Made by a program: the position numbers and the translations under genes. From Echinarachnius parma (lineage: Eukaryota; Echinodermata; Echinoidea; Clypeasteroida; Echinarachniidae): a DNA stretch of 64,000 nt. Under the pieces are notes generated by a model. That model saw only the letters and a program-made list of their open reading frames with translations. It did no database searches and was not told the origin of the DNA. Each line of letters opens with the position of its first letter. Position 1 is the stretch's first letter. The stretch lies in the NCBI GenBank assembly GCA_037951105.1, contig JBAMJV010003390.1, positions 163,542-227,541 on the forward strand, given 5' to 3'. Shown here in pieces: positions 1-12,053 of this stretch.

Positions 1-590
1 TATTGGATTACTCGTCGGATGATCCCCGCTAGGGCCAATGTCGATTCAAGTCACAATACTCATATAATCAGAACTATAATTTTGTTCCTACATGCATACA
101 CAGGATTAGCAATTGATGATTAAGCTTATCTTTCTTTCCATTCATTGTAGCCGAATATGGGGAAAACAAGACTGCTGCTATTCGTGTTATCTTGTCTAAA
201 TAATATTTGTATAATACCTACACTTTTCAAAAAATACCAAAGAGGTTTTTAAAAAGTTGTTCAATGATCTCTTTATTAAATCAAACATCAAATTCCCATT
301 TTGGAAATAAGAAATGGTTAAGACAAACATTGTTTTAGAGAGAGCCCTTTTGTGTTTTAACGGTTACTTTTTGACTGATAACAAGTTTGTCTGCATTTCT
401 GCCCGGGCATGGTGGAGTTATATGTATATAGTTCGTAATCATAATGGCGAAAGTTTTGGTTATTAAAATAATGTTTGTCTAGAGCTTTATCATCCCTTTA
501 GCTTGGAACTCAGAGGGTTTCGCTATTCACTGAATTGGTTACTTTAAATGTCACTTGGCACTCACAAGGTTAATTTCAAAACATTACTTA
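1..590. other. Non-coding stretch, probably intron or flank of the GPCR gene
   Basis: No exon-like open frame with splice signals is visible here. The DNA is AT-rich without clear repeats. It lies upstream of the first recognised GPCR exon, so it is probably intronic. Confidence 0.4.
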
Positions 591-662
591 CCGTACGCTT
601 ACTTGGGTGGGGAGGCGGGGGAGGGGGTGTTCAAACACCCTCCTTTGACGAAAAAACAACTT

Positions 663-1035
663 GGGGGCCAAATATGGGGTGATCAAACCCCCCTTTACCA
701 GTTTGAACCGGTCTCGATTCCACTTTGTATCGGTCTCAACCATCATACACAATGGTCTCGCCCCCCCCCCCCCCCCCCCCCCCCCCAAGGACACAACCAG
801 TGGTCTCGGGAGGTGGGGGTGGATGGGTTGACCGTCGCGCCGAACAAGTTCAGAAGCCGAAGCCGAGACCACTGATTACCAGGGGGCCAAGACCCCCTTT
901 ACCAGTTTGAACGGGTCTCGAGTCTACTTGTTATCGGTCTCGACCATCATACCTTATGGTCTTGCCCCCCCCCCCCCCCCCCCCCACCCCCTCCCAAGGA
1001 CACAACTTAACAAGTGGTCTCGGCTTCGGCCTGAA
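663..1035. repeat. Tandem duplication with poly-C tracts
   Basis: Two head-to-tail units (about 663-880 and 881-1035) share the same order of blocks: GGGGGCCAA, CCCCCTTTACCAGTTTGAAC, repeated GGTCTCG motifs, CCATCATAC, a long poly-C run, then AAGGACACAAC and GTGGTCTCGG. The poly-C runs create proline- and glycine-rich open frames on both strands that are not genes. Confidence 0.7.
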
Positions 1036-1170
1036 ACATTTTTGGTGACGGGCTCCCTCTCGCTTACACCCTTCCTAACCAGTGGCCGCGGCCTCGGAAA
1101 TTTTTGCCGACGTAATTACACTCCTTGGACAAAATCATGGGTACACTCATGTTACTTACCATGTTTACAG

Positions 1171-1365
1171 ACGGCCTCCGCCCAGACGGGTACGCTAGTG
1201 GTCGAACGTGAATGGATCGTCGGACGGTACGTTTACAACGTCGATTTCGTCCTCTCTGACTCTGACACGTATCCGATGTGGTGGTATTCCATCGCCATTT
1301 TCATCGTCGTCAACCTGCTTTCTTTCGCCTTCATCTTCGTCTGCTACATTGCCATGTTTATCAAG
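1171..1365 (+). CDS. LGR/relaxin-receptor-like GPCR, exon with TM5
   Basis: This 195-nt exon is preceded by a pyrimidine-rich acceptor (ATGTTTACAG) and followed by a GTAAAA donor, phase 0 at both ends. It encodes 65 residues: a hydrophilic second extracellular loop with YNVDFVLSDSDTYPMWW, then a hydrophobic helix ending VCYIAMFIK. The helix has the TM5 pattern of the leucine-rich-repeat GPCR family (relaxin receptors, GRL101-like), which signal through G proteins at the plasma membrane. The phase fits the next recognised exon at 16091, which continues into loop 3, TM6 and TM7. The upstream exons (LRR ectodomain, TM1-4) are not in the window. The alternative is another rhodopsin-family receptor; LGR-type is inferred from loop and helix style together with the TM7 motif of the last exon. 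Confidence 0.75.
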
Positions 1366-1560
1366 GTAAAACTTTTAAGATTATTCTATTCTAATGATAC
1401 ATGTTTTGTTTGTCTTTGCTTATATTATTGGTCATTTTTTAAGTAACATTTGCGTAATCATAAAAGTTTCATTCTTATTTTGGTGCGGTTTATGGACATA
1501 TTGGAATCTAACTGAACGGCGCACGCGCAATGGCCCATCAATATGTTAGAATATTATAAA

Positions 1561-1683
1561 AATAATGAATGTTTATGAGTGCAATGGTACGAATTTTTGC
1601 ATGAGGTGAAAGATGGGACAATCCATCTTTCACCGAATGAAAATATTCGTAACATTGCACGAATGGAAAATACATTCATTATT
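1561..1683. mobile_element. Small palindromic MITE
   Basis: The ends are perfect 12-bp inverted repeats (AATAATGAATGT / ACATTCATTATT). The inside is also paired: TGCAATGGTACGAA with TTCGTAACATTGCA and GGTGAAAGATGG with CCATCTTTCACC. It has no coding capacity. Confidence 0.65.
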
Positions 1684-1820
1684 TGCTTTAATATGACACC
1701 TAGGTATAAAATAAATTTGTTTCCAGCTCGGTGTTAAATAGATCCTTTTCATTTCATATTTTGGGAGGTTTACACTTACCGCCCCTGGCATGGCAAACTC
1801 TGCGCGCTAGTTTCTATTTG

Positions 1821-2366
1821 GAGTCCGTAATGTTTGTTGATGCGCTTGTTCTTAAATGCAAAATCTACACAATGCGTGGAGTTATTTTTAAAGCGCGCTG
1901 GGGCTTGCACAAACCAAATACATAAAAGTACAATTGCACGTTTATGACGTCAAAATCGTGCAATAGAACTACATGAACGTGCCATTGCGCGATAATGACG
2001 TCAACATCGTGCAATGGTACATTTTCACGAATGTCATGTGACCTGAATTCAACCAATCATATTGCGAGACCATTATAAGGCGTTATAATATTATAAAGCC
2101 ATCTAGATAATTCGTAGCCTGTCTGTCACCTGTATGTCACCTACGTAAGTGAATGTTCTCGCAATGTGATTGGTTGAATTCAGGTCACATTACATTCGCG
2201 GAAACGTAACATTCAACGATATTTAGTACCATTGCACGATTAAAACGTGTAATGGTACTGTTTTTATGTTGTTGTTGTGCAAAGGCCAGCGCGCGTTAAA
2301 AATAACTGCGCGCATTGCGCAGATATTCCATTCATGAACGAGCACATTAACAAACATTACGCACTC
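1821..2366. mobile_element. Foldback repeat, outer unit
   Basis: The left arm (about 1821-1912) is repeated inverted at about 2274-2366; shared blocks include GTAATGTTTGTT and AGTTATTTTTAA. A second inner pair (2033-2071 with 2157-2191) shares GACCTGAATTCAACCAATCA. The spacer holds several TGACGTCA-like and GCAATGGTAC motifs. No protein is encoded. Confidence 0.65.
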
Positions 2367-2378
2367 AAGGCATGCAAT

Positions 2379-4258
2379 CAAAGACTGTAGAATTACAAGA
2401 CAGATCACTAGCGGTCGCGCAGCGATGTTCCTTCAAACAGAATGAAGATTCAAATCGAGCTTAAGCCAGACCTTAGTAACCATAGGGAATTTATTATATC
2501 ACTGTATTTGTGTCATTTTTATTAATACAAAAACATTTTAAAATTATAGTCGATAGCTTTTTTTTAACAGATGTCCCCTTCTTTCGTAAGAATTTTAAAG
2601 AAAATAAGGATCAAACTGTACTTACAAAAACTCGGCTAATTCAGGCTAGCATGAAGATTGACCAAGAGCTTAGTGGCGACTTTAGTTAACTTTATGGCTA
2701 TGTCTTTATGTAGAATTAATATTATCCTCATGATAAGACAAATATTAAAAAATTATAGTCGATAGCGATTTTACAATTGAAATCAAAGCTGTGAGAAACA
2801 TATTTTTGAAATTTTAAGATGTTTACTGTGTAGAGAAAAATGGCAATGGCTACTCGCGTATTATAATGTTAATGCGCGCTCAGTCCGCGCACTGTCTTCA
2901 TTTAATTCTTTATAATTGTACGCGTACCCAAGTGCGCAAAACAAAACAAAAAAAGAGATCTGCACAACAGCAGTAATGGCTGCCAACTGAGGCCTCGTGA
3001 GCAGCGATCACTGATGTTACGCAGACCTCTCTCGTTGGTCGCGCTATGTTTAGCATGCGATCGAGGGTCTCGATCCTAGACTAAACGTATTCCAGAATTC
3101 CATGTTAGCCAGTCCATAAAGTTTTCCATGATTAGCGCGCAGTATGACCCCCCTGCACTCCCCTGAAAGCAGGGGGGTGTCACTGCTGCCAGAGTGCAGC
3201 GATTTTTGCTCACCGGAAGAGCCCACAACTGGTTGCATTATGGGCTACTTGGGAACTCCAGTTAACCAATCACAGAATAGTTCAAACGCGTCGTCACGGG
3301 ATCGAGGTCAATAAAACAAGTTCATATGCATACGTCACAATGGCTCCCATTGTTCTCATAAGCGTGATGAAATCTAGGACAGTGCCAAAGATGCTTAATG
3401 GAAAGACCGACCACTGGACAATTTTCTTGTACAAAGTGAATGGGCAGCGCGCGATGTCCTCAGTTAATGCGCGCAATTACAGTCCTGACGTCACAATGCA
3501 AATTGCACAGGGGGTTCCCCACATATTTATTGTTGCAGTTGTTGTTGTTGCTGCTGGCTTAATGTGAATGACTCGGCTATTTTTAGCCTAGCAACAACAC
3601 TATTTTCGGAAATAAATCAGCTGACTAAGCGCACCGATTTTATAATGCGCACACATACGCAGTTATCATTGGTCAATTATTCCACAAAGCAGTATCATGT
3701 TGGGAAGAACAAAGTCGATTGGTTTGTAGGTGCGTATATTCCAGACAGTGTGATTGATAATATGCAAATATCCAAATATGCCATTGCCTGTTTATTGTGC
3801 ACGTTCGAGATCTGTGAATTTAACAATTCTTTATTTCAAAAATGTGAGTGAAAATCTCTAAAAGCTCATCGACAATAATGTTTAAATATTTTTACATATA
3901 CAAAGACAATATTGAATTAGAAAAACAATGTGTCCCCCAGGTGTACTCAACTTGGAGATAAGCCGATGTTCAATCGTCATACTAGCCTGAATTTGCCGAG
4001 TTTAAGTAAGTACGTTCTGATCCTTACTTTTGTTTAAATTAATACTAACAAAGGGAACATTTGTTCCAAAAAAGCTCATCGACAATAATTTTTAAATGTT
4101 TTTTAATTAATTAAAATAAGCAAGATTCAGTACTGTTAGTACCCAAACCTCTGGGTGTACCCAACTTTCTCTTTAGCTCGATTTGAATCTTCATTCTGTT
4201 TGAAGGGACATCGCTGCGCGACCGCCAGTGATCTGTCTTGTAATTCTACAGTCTTTGA
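2379..4258. mobile_element. Large imperfect inverted repeat next to the 1.8-2.4 kb foldback
   Basis: The sequence AAAGACTGTAGAATTACAAG at 2380 returns inverted near 4240-4258. Further paired blocks (GATTCAAATCGAGCT, CTAGCCTGAATT, GGATC..TACTTA) are symmetrical about position 3320. The central ~500 bases (3000-3560) do not obviously pair and may be an insertion. There is no coding sequence; it lies in the GPCR intron. Confidence 0.6.
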
Positions 4259-5462
4259 CAGTGCGCAGGAAAATAGGCGCGATAGTCTACGCACTGCATA
4301 GCATGATGATTGGTCCAGTATTTCTAGGTCACTACGCGATGACGTAGAGAAGTGGGCTACGGGAGCTTCAAAAATCGGTTCACTCCGCCATGTTGCCCAT
4401 GTACAAAGTCTATGGGACACGTCACTAGCGCGCGTTAAGTGAACCTTCTAGTTATAAACGGGTTGGTTTGTTTATTCATACTTCTATGCCTGAAAGACAC
4501 TCAGATGTACGCGTTGGTCTGACGCGTGATGGGACAATCCATTATCAAACCGGGTGCGCGGGTTTGGCTGATAACGACGTTGATGCGCATGTTGTTAGCC
4601 CAACCCGTGATTTGAACAAAATGACTTGTATAGGAAGGGAGTGGGGGTGTAAAAAGAAACGTATAGAAAGATGGAATACAAGGGATGTACATGTACATAG
4701 GCTTCACTACATACACAATTATGCACCGCTTTTTATGAAATGGTATCGTCTAAGGCATTTCCGGGAGGGTGTTTCACAAAGCACTTGTCGTCACGACAAA
4801 TGCCATTTCTATGACAAATTTCCATTTCTATGACAAATTTGTCATCGATGACGAATATCCATTTCACAAAGCATTTTAAGGATTTGTCGGCACGACAAAT
4901 TTGTCGTGACGACAAATTTGTCATATATAGTTATCTGTCATAGCACTTACCCCTACGACAAATAAAAAAAAGCTATGACATCTCAAAATGGCTGTACACA
5001 TGATGTTGTTAGTGAGCATGATCGGTCAAGAAATACAAACAAAAAACTATGGCTCTTTGGAAATAGGCATCTAATTTTCTCTAAATATAGGTTGATCTTA
5101 AACCTACTGTATTTTATGTAGAATACATCGATACACAACATATCATGATTTTGGGAATGGAAAAGTGTGCATATGAAGAAAATATTTTATCAGAGTTTGT
5201 TGCAAATTTGAGTTCACCAAATTTCCAAGAGCCAGTTTCATTGTATCTTGCCAGATAATGCTCTAACTTTTAGAGATTTTTCCTCCTAATAGACCTATAA
5301 CTATTCATTTGTGGTAGGCTGAAACAATAGTATACAAGACGATTCTTTATACTCTCTGATGTGGTCAGCTTTTAGTGAGACCAAATATTGGGGAAATGTG
5401 GTGTGTGATAGGTTGTACGTACTGTTGATGCAAACACATACGGCGGTCACTAGCACCCAATA

Positions 5463-5656
5463 CAGGGAAACCCCGTTATAACGAGCTCGCTTATAATGAG
5501 GTACCGTTTATAATGAGAAGAATCCTTTGGTCCCAATTGTTCCAATACCATAATGGTCTGCTTATAACGAGCTCGTTTATAGCGAGATTCCGGTTATATT
5601 AAGGTAAAATCGATAGTCCCGAGTCCCGACTGCCTCGTTATAACGGGGTTTCCCTG
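5463..5656. mobile_element. pogo/Tigger-like MITE
   Basis: A 194-bp element with TIR CAGGGAAACCCCGTTATAAC and its exact inverse, flanked by TA on both sides (5461-5462 and 5657-5658). Internal repeats read TTATAACGAG. TIRs with AACCCCGTTATAACG and a TA target are typical of the pogo/Tigger branch of Tc1/mariner. Confidence 0.8.
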
Positions 5657-6419
5657 TACAAGGTTCACTAATAGAAATAATACAGTACAACGACTGAATA
5701 AAAGGAATGTCCGCACAAGTCATATAGAATTTGGTTGACGTCATTATTAAAGGGTATAAAACAAATGTCCGAAAAATGTATTGCACGTGAATAATTAAAG
5801 TCTATGGTAATTAATTAGAGCATTCAGTTGGCCTGAATGAAATGCGCGTCCGCGGAAGAGATGAGAACGAGAGTTCAATGATGATGATGATGAAGGTGAT
5901 GAACGTGAAGACGCGTGAAGAGAAAGGCGATATATCATTTCAGTCCCATCAATGAACCACCACACATGATGTGGCGCGAAGGCGTGGCGATGACTCCGAT
6001 GTGTGCCGTGGAGAGATAAGCGAGGCCTGGAAGCCTGAAGGTGTGGTGCTTACACGCGTCCATGTAGACAAAAACGTTTTGCATGCAGAAAAGTGTAATC
6101 TCTGCAAAAGGAGAAAGATTTTTTAAAAGGTCAGAATAGCTCGGGGGATGAAAAGGTGATGACTCAACACCCCATGTTGGTCGGCGGTCTCTCCTCTATT
6201 ATAGGTGTGTGAGTGAGGCATGGATTGTAGCCCCATTTACAATCCATGGTTGTCGATGCCTATGTAAGTCAGATGGTAACTGCACATGGTGATGTTGAAG
6301 AGGAGTTAGAAGGAGAAGGTGTTCTTTGGATGAGCGGTAAAAAGAGAGTAGTGATGTTTTGCCAACAGTCAATGTATATTTGGTGTGTTACGACAAGTGC
6401 CTTGTGAAACACCCTCCAA

Positions 6420-8160
6420 TCAAAGTATCAATGGGCTATTGTACATGCATGGCTAGTCTGATGTTCAGACTGTGAAGCGAGTCCCTACAAGCTCATCCCA
6501 TCCAGTTATGTCCTGAGGTTGCACAGCAGTGGCCAGTATCTGCAGATGAAGAATAAATAAACAAAATAGTGCCCATTAAATGCAATCAGCAGACAAAGGA
6601 AAGAGCGAGCTCAACATTTTGCATGTTAACTATGCAATTCATAAAGATATCACCATGCCGCTTTAATAATTTTAATCTAGCATTATATCTTGGAAGACTG
6701 TATATGGTATGATCAAGTAAACTGCTTCTAAGTCACATTTATGACCTTGGATATGATCCAAGAAGTCTCCAACAGTTCACAATATTTTGTTCATAGAATA
6801 AATGAAGAATTACTTTATACACTGTAATTCAATATAGGAAAATAATTTTGTGGACACTTGTCAATGATTGGTTTAACTAAAAATAATTAAACAAAATAAG
6901 AAACAGATACAAAATTTAAAAAATTAACAACAGAAAAAGCAAATAAGGAACAGGGTTGTATAAAGTTAATGATAATCTTCGTTAAATTAAACTATGATTT
7001 AACCAACATTACTTGGGGGCCGAGGCATTCACATTTCTCTGTACATGGAAACCCCGTTATAACAAGGTAGTCGGGACTATCAAATTTACCTCGTTATAAG
7101 CGATACCTCGTTATAAACGGCCAAATTAATAACAAACATTTAAATGAACGTCTAGGAGTAGGCAATAGAGAACATGTATTTGTACATGCTCAACATAGAT
7201 TGTACGTCATTTTAATCCTGTTATCTGACGCAATTTGTGAGCTTATATAATAAAATCATGTATTGTATTAACTAAAATACAAAAGTTTAAAATAACAAAA
7301 GTGTCAAATGTCTCTCTAATAATGTACCTCTACACCTTTTTGAAGACTGTCCTTGTGAAGTTCATATGCATGCCTGGATGGACCTGCAAGTTGCGATGAC
7401 TGGTCTTTATGACAGATCAACGTGATGTGCCCGGAATCTCAGCTTTTCTAATTAAAAAAAAAGAAATAAAAAAAAAGGAAATATTGTTTTTAAATCAAAA
7501 GCTAATGCGGTATCATAATTATATTGCAGGAAGAAATGTGGGTGAGGAGAAGGGAACAAAGGGCTCTTTAGCTCCCCCAAATGTCAAAAAAGCCATTATA
7601 AATTTACATAATTTTGCACAACAATTTTAGCTTACTCTCTTCATGAAGGCTTGCTTGAAAAGTAACCCTTGCCAAATAAATGTGAATGGTCTGAATTAAA
7701 ATATATATTACAAAAAAATGAATATGGAATATCCAACAATGACTGTGCACATGTAATCTCTGCTGTCTGTACCATCATCTAATATATGGAAATATCCATG
7801 TATGTTATACAACATTTAAATGTATGACTGTGATGTAAATGTAAAACATTTAATTTTAAATTCTTCCCAAAGATTGGGGGCCAAGAAAGTGGTCTGGGAA
7901 GTTGGGCCTGATGAACAGAGAGGGGTACATGATATATGATCTTGGATCAGAACTTCTTATATGCCAGCAATTCAGCCACTATCAAGCTTGTATTTCTATC
8001 AAGAAAAAAATACAATGTTAACTTAACATTAATCAAATGGGCAGTTATGTAGTTAAAATGTTTATTTTCAGTCAATATCAATATCTGTAATACATAAACC
8101 TATATATCTATACACTATCAGTCAGATGAATCAAACAAAATACAAGTTATGTTCTGCATG
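6420..8160. other. AT-rich interior of the 4.8 kb element
   Basis: Apart from the partial MITE at 7043-7125, no gene or clear repeat is recognised. Short open frames here lack splice context and family similarity. Confidence 0.4.
7043..7125. mobile_element. Partial copy of the pogo/Tigger-like MITE
   Basis: GGAAACCCCGTTATAACAAGG followed by AGTCGGGACTATC matches the inverse of the right part of the MITE at 5463-5656. The other end is missing or diverged. Confidence 0.6.
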
Positions 8161-8241
8161 TCAAGTGCAATGATTAATTAAGGATTTTATTATTTGATTT
8201 AGTTCCAAGTAGCATAGTTCTGTAAGAATTGATGGACAGAT
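8161..8241 (-). CDS. Myb/SANT-like mini-gene, possible last exon
   Basis: After an acceptor CTTTGTAG the minus strand stays open in phase 0 for 26 codons (ICPSILTELCYLELNQ...) to a TGA. The fit is by phase and splice signal only; the peptide does not match the rest of a SANT domain, so this exon is the weakest part of the model. Confidence 0.3.
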   Translation of the reverse strand: MCPSILTELCYLELNQIIKSLINHCT

Positions 8242-8406
8242 CTACAAAGAAAAGGTTAAACAAGTTACATATCTAATGTCCAATGTACAGATGTTGTAGA
8301 AGACATTCCATGCCTAATAAACTTCCTTTAACTTAAATCATTTTTTGTGCAGGCAAGCTTAAAAAGTAGTCCCTGATATATATATTTTATTGTTTTCCCT
8401 GCTTAC

Positions 8407-8511
8407 CTGTGGCCGATCTGCTCTCCCAAATATGTCATCATAATTTTCGCTGACGAAATTAGCTAGAATCTTGACATCCTCGGTAGAAAGATTTGATTTT
8501 CGGCTTGGTTC
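8407..8511 (-). CDS. Myb/SANT-like (NAIF1-like) mini-gene, central exon
   Basis: A 105-nt exon with a good acceptor (ATTTTACAG) and GTAAGC donor, phase 0 on both sides. It encodes 35 residues including LSTEDVKILANFVSENYDDI. This resembles the first helix of the Myb/SANT-like domain in NAIF1 and in the DNA-binding protein of Harbinger transposons (pattern FTxEEvxvLvexVxxnxdxlFG). With the exons at 9328-9336 and 8161-8241 the model gives about 64 residues, much shorter than those proteins, and the later helices are not recognisable. It lies inside the TIRs at 4761 and 9549, so it is probably element-encoded rather than a host gene. The family call rests on one short stretch. Confidence 0.45.
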
Positions 8512-9327
8512 CTGTAAAATGAATGAGATAATAGAACAATAAAAATATATCAGAATTTCAATAATTTATGACTGAAATAACATTGTATATTACACAACGT
8601 CACAAGTCACGATACGTTCGGAGAGAAGTCGAGGTGGTGCAGAAATAACGTATTTTTATATGGAAATTGGAATGGAGCAAAAAATTGTCATTTTTATCTA
8701 GCGCCAAGTTACTCTTATATCACATAACAATTAACATTGTGTATTAGGCCCCACCACTGCTACTATAACATAACCTAACCCTTATTTAATGGCTAGTATA
8801 GTTTACTCGTGGCATAAATATTAGCATACTAAAATTACTAGGCCAAGGCGGCTGGCATGGCGGTGGCTGGTGTTCTGTGACTGACTATCATGTAGACAAA
8901 CTCACAAAGGTCAAAGTCTTTGACTTTGAGTTTAACAAGTGCAAGGCTTTGTAATTGTAGACCAGAGACAGTCTACTATATCATGGCTGCAAGTTATGAC
9001 AAAGAAAGGTGTTAAATTTTAGAGTTTAGTCTTCATCGAGTAAGAAGAGTCGTGTTATTTCGCGTTTATATCCAGGGAGACGGGTTTTTTGACATAGTAG
9101 CCACCCCAGAGTTTAGGCGGGGTGCGATCTCGATAACCGCTCTAGTGCAATTCACGCAATAATTGTCGTGAAACAAATCGAGTGGTTTCATTGAAATATA
9201 ACAATTTTCTACATAGTTTGTCAACAAATAATATGTAAGGTCGATAACAATGACATATTATAGCTGAATAACATATCATGCAAACTCACAATCACACATT
9301 AAACACAGAATAAGAAAAAAAACTTAC

Positions 9328-9336
9328 GGCCATCAT
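9328..9336 (-). CDS. Myb/SANT-like mini-gene, first coding exon
   Basis: On the minus strand ATGATGGCC is followed directly by a GTAAGT donor. The frame upstream reaches a stop (TGA) 45 bases before the ATG, which supports this start. It joins in phase 0 to the exon at 8407-8511. Confidence 0.4.
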
Positions 9337-9549
9337 TTGGTTCTTGCGGGCTTCTTGCTGTGGCAGCCGATGATAGATTCAGGCTCGTCCATAAAGATTA
9401 AAACATTTTTTTACGATGACAAGTTGTCATGAGCTTCGTGAAACGCATCTTTATGGACGATGACAACTTGTCATGATGACAACTGAAATTTGTCATGATG
9501 ACAAATTTGTCATGATGACAAATAATTTCTTTGTGAAACACCCTCCCGG

Positions 9550-10257
9550 TGCGTGAGTCAGTCAAATCAGTAAAATATTCATACAAAAGGCCGGAATTCT
9601 ATACAGCCAATCGGAAAGAAGAATTCCTTGGTTTAAACAATGTACTTGTACTCTTCTATTAGACATTTCAACTGGTTCATTTCCACCACAAGAAACACTT
9701 CTAACCAATCAACAAAAAACACCTTGTCACTGTGGTTCGACATCTTTCCCTATAGAAATACGTGTAATTTGGGGCTTTTTGATTTTGTGTGAAAAGAAAA
9801 AAAGGGTGTCTTCAAACCAAAGAGGCCCAAATTCTACAGAATTGACGATAGAAATTGTATGGTCAACAGTTTACATATTTATTCCATATGTATACTTTTT
9901 CAACTGGTTCGATTCGTTGATCGATGTAAAAGATATAGGTATTTATAAAAGTAGAAATTCAACGTGTTTGTAATTAATGTACACAGGTCTATAGGGACGG
10001 TTACGCACGCGCGCGCGGCTAGGCAGACTAGCAAAATGCAACTTCGGTATGCGCTGGACTAGAGAATTGTCTTGACTCTTGAGTCTTGACTGTGATCATG
10101 CAAACACCAGGCAAGAGGCAAGACCAAGTTTAGAGCAATTCGCATTATTTTATTTTATTGAGTTCTTGAACAGCATCTTTTCTCCTGGAATAGTTAAAAC
10201 TTAAAGGTAAGAAAATATTGTAATGTTTATGTAAAATACCGATAGGTGTTATATAAA
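9550..10257. other. Intronic sequence without recognised features
   Basis: Only AT-rich DNA and a short GCGCGCGC run near 10007 are seen. Confidence 0.4.
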
Positions 10258-10424
10258 GGAAATAATGACTGATTTTGTGCGAGGCAGTCTATTTGCACTT
10301 ATCGTCGGCCCCATCGGTACTATTTGAACTCGCTACTTCGAAGCCCGTTCAAATAGTACCGACGGGGCTGCCGATTCGTGCAAATAGACATGCCATATCG
10401 CACTCAAAATCTGTCATTATTTCC
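10258..10424. mobile_element. Palindromic MITE
   Basis: About 167 bp, inverted about position 10341: GGAAATAATGACTGATTTTG / CAAAATCTGTCATTATTTCC at the ends, AGTCTATTTGCAC / GTGCAAATAGAC and ACTATTTGAAC / GTTCAAATAGT inside. No coding sequence. Confidence 0.7.
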
Positions 10425-10436
10425 TTGTTAATAGGC

Positions 10437-10560
10437 GATGTCAGACAGAAAAATCCCGACCCATCTGAAATATCCTAGTATAATTTAAATCCCGATAGCT
10501 CTCTTACGTAGACCGGTGTCAGACAGGCGTAAATAATACCTGTATTTAAACAAATCACAT
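10437..10560. repeat. GTGTCAGACAG repeat, left of the RTE LINE
   Basis: Two copies of G(A/G)TGTCAGACAG with AAATCCCG next to them. The same motifs recur on the other side of the LINE (14045-14230), so the LINE seems to lie in or between copies of this repeat. Confidence 0.5.
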
Positions 10561-10610
10561 ACGCATGCGCAATGCGCCGAAACGTAACATCATCATCATT
10601 ATCATCAAGT

Positions 10611-11558
10611 TCAGGTGGCGCTGTAAAGCGCTGCTGTGGTCTTCACGAGAGCACGCCATGCAACTCTGTCTTCTGCCAAGTGTGTTGCACCCTTCATTCC
10701 TTCCCCAGACACTCTCCTGATATCGTCAGTCCAAGATGTAGGTGGACGACCTCTGCCACGTCTTCCTTCAATTGCGCCTTGCAGTATTCTCTTCTCAATT
10801 CTTTCAGTTCTCCTAACGATGTGCCCAAAGTACATTAGTTTTCGTTCCATAATTCCCCTTCTGATAATTAAGTCTGTACCAATCTTGTTCAGAATCCATA
10901 TATTTGTCTTCCTATCTTGCCAAGACACCTGTAAAAGCCTTCTGTAGCACCACATCTCAAAAACGTCCACTCTTTTCCTGTCGTTCTTTGTCATGGCCCA
11001 AGACTCGCATCCATATGTAGCAATGGAGAATGCAGTTGCACGAAGAAGTCGAACCTTCAGATCGAGTGACAGGCCTCGGCTTTTCCAGATATGAGACATG
11101 CTCTGCACGGTTGATCTTGCTATTGCCAGTCTTCTCCGTATCTCTGTGGTGCTTCCTCCTTTGTTATTGATTATGGAATCCAAGTATACAAACTGACTGA
11201 CTTCTTCAATCTTCTTTCCATCTATGGTAAAATCGTTGTTGTTGTTGTCTTTGTCGACTACCATTATTTTAGTCTTTTTAGTGTTCAATAGAAGATATTT
11301 CTCTTCACTCGCCTTTTTAATACGGTTCAACAGGTCAATGAGCTCCTCTCTGCTACTGCAAACTAGAGTAGTGTCATCCGCATACCTCAGGTTTGTGATC
11401 TTTGTACCTCCGAATTTCACTCCTCCATTGAAACCTTCCAGTGCCTCTCTCATGATGTCCTCAGTATATATATTAAAAAGGTTTGGAGATAGTATACAGC
11501 CTTGACGTACACCTCTGCCTATTTCAAACCACTCAGTATCCCCACTACTGGTCCTCAC
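10611..11558 (-). pseudogene. RTE LINE reverse transcriptase, catalytic and C-terminal part
   Basis: 315 codons. GVRQGCILSP (residues 16-25) is RT motif B and YADD (59-62) the catalytic motif C. The C-terminal part has the thumb and CESW...YRRLL...W block and GRRGRGRPPTSWTDDIRR, which place it in the RTE clade. The catalytic aspartates are intact but the ORF upstream is broken. Confidence 0.88.
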
Positions 11559-11772
11559 TGTAGATTCTTGGTCCTGTTAAAGATTCTTGATCAGTCCTAC
11601 TATGTGACTTGGGAATCCCATCTTTTTCATTGTATCCCACAGTTGATGGTGGCTTACACAGTCGAATGCCTTACTGTAATCTATGAAGCACATATAAAGA
11701 GGGTGTTTGAGTTCTCTGCATTTCTCGATTACATTTCTGATGTTAACAATCTGATCTCTTGTCCCCCTGCCT

Positions 11773-12048
11773 TCACGGAACCCTGCCTGCTCTTCTGAGA
11801 TCTCTTCTTTTTAGCTTGACTTTCATTCTCCTGCTAATGATCTTCAGAAGTACTTTACTTGCATGACAAATCAAGCTTATTGTCCGATGATTTGAACATT
11901 CTTTCAGATCCCCCTTCTTTGGTAATGTTATGAATACAGCTCTACACCAGTCTTTAGGCCATTCTTTCTCCTTCCAGATATTGCAGCAAAGACGCCACAT
12001 CAAATCAATCCCTTCTTCACCGGTAGCCTTCCACATCTCAGAAGTCAA
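11773..12048 (-). pseudogene. RTE LINE reverse transcriptase, N-terminal part
   Basis: Contains IWKEKEWPKDWCRAVFITLPKKGD and the NHRTISLICHASKV block (RT motif 1-2 region, usually NYRPISLLS). The frame differs from its neighbours, showing indels on both sides. Confidence 0.75.
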
Positions 12049-12053
12049 GTTAT

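Larger units (their letters stand above)
4761..9549. mobile_element. 4.8 kb DNA transposon-like element with 19-bp TIRs
   Basis: The left end CCGGGAGGGTGTTTCACAA (4761-4779) is exactly inverted at 9531-9549. Inside both ends are palindromic GACAAATTTGTC units (4789-4925 and 9412-9523). A third inverted terminus (6398-6417, CTTGTGAAACACCCTCC) suggests either a shorter nested copy 4764-6417 or internal rearrangement. TIRs of the GTTTCACAAAG type are common on PIF/Harbinger-like and related elements, but the target duplication is ambiguous (possibly CCGG), so the superfamily is not settled. The element contains a small spliced Myb/SANT-like gene on the minus strand (8161-9336). Confidence 0.6.

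Noticed and set aside
555-1170. Proline-, glycine- and histidine-rich open frames across the poly-C tracts
   Set aside because: They exist on both strands because of homopolymer runs and lack family similarity; the real exon begins at 1171.
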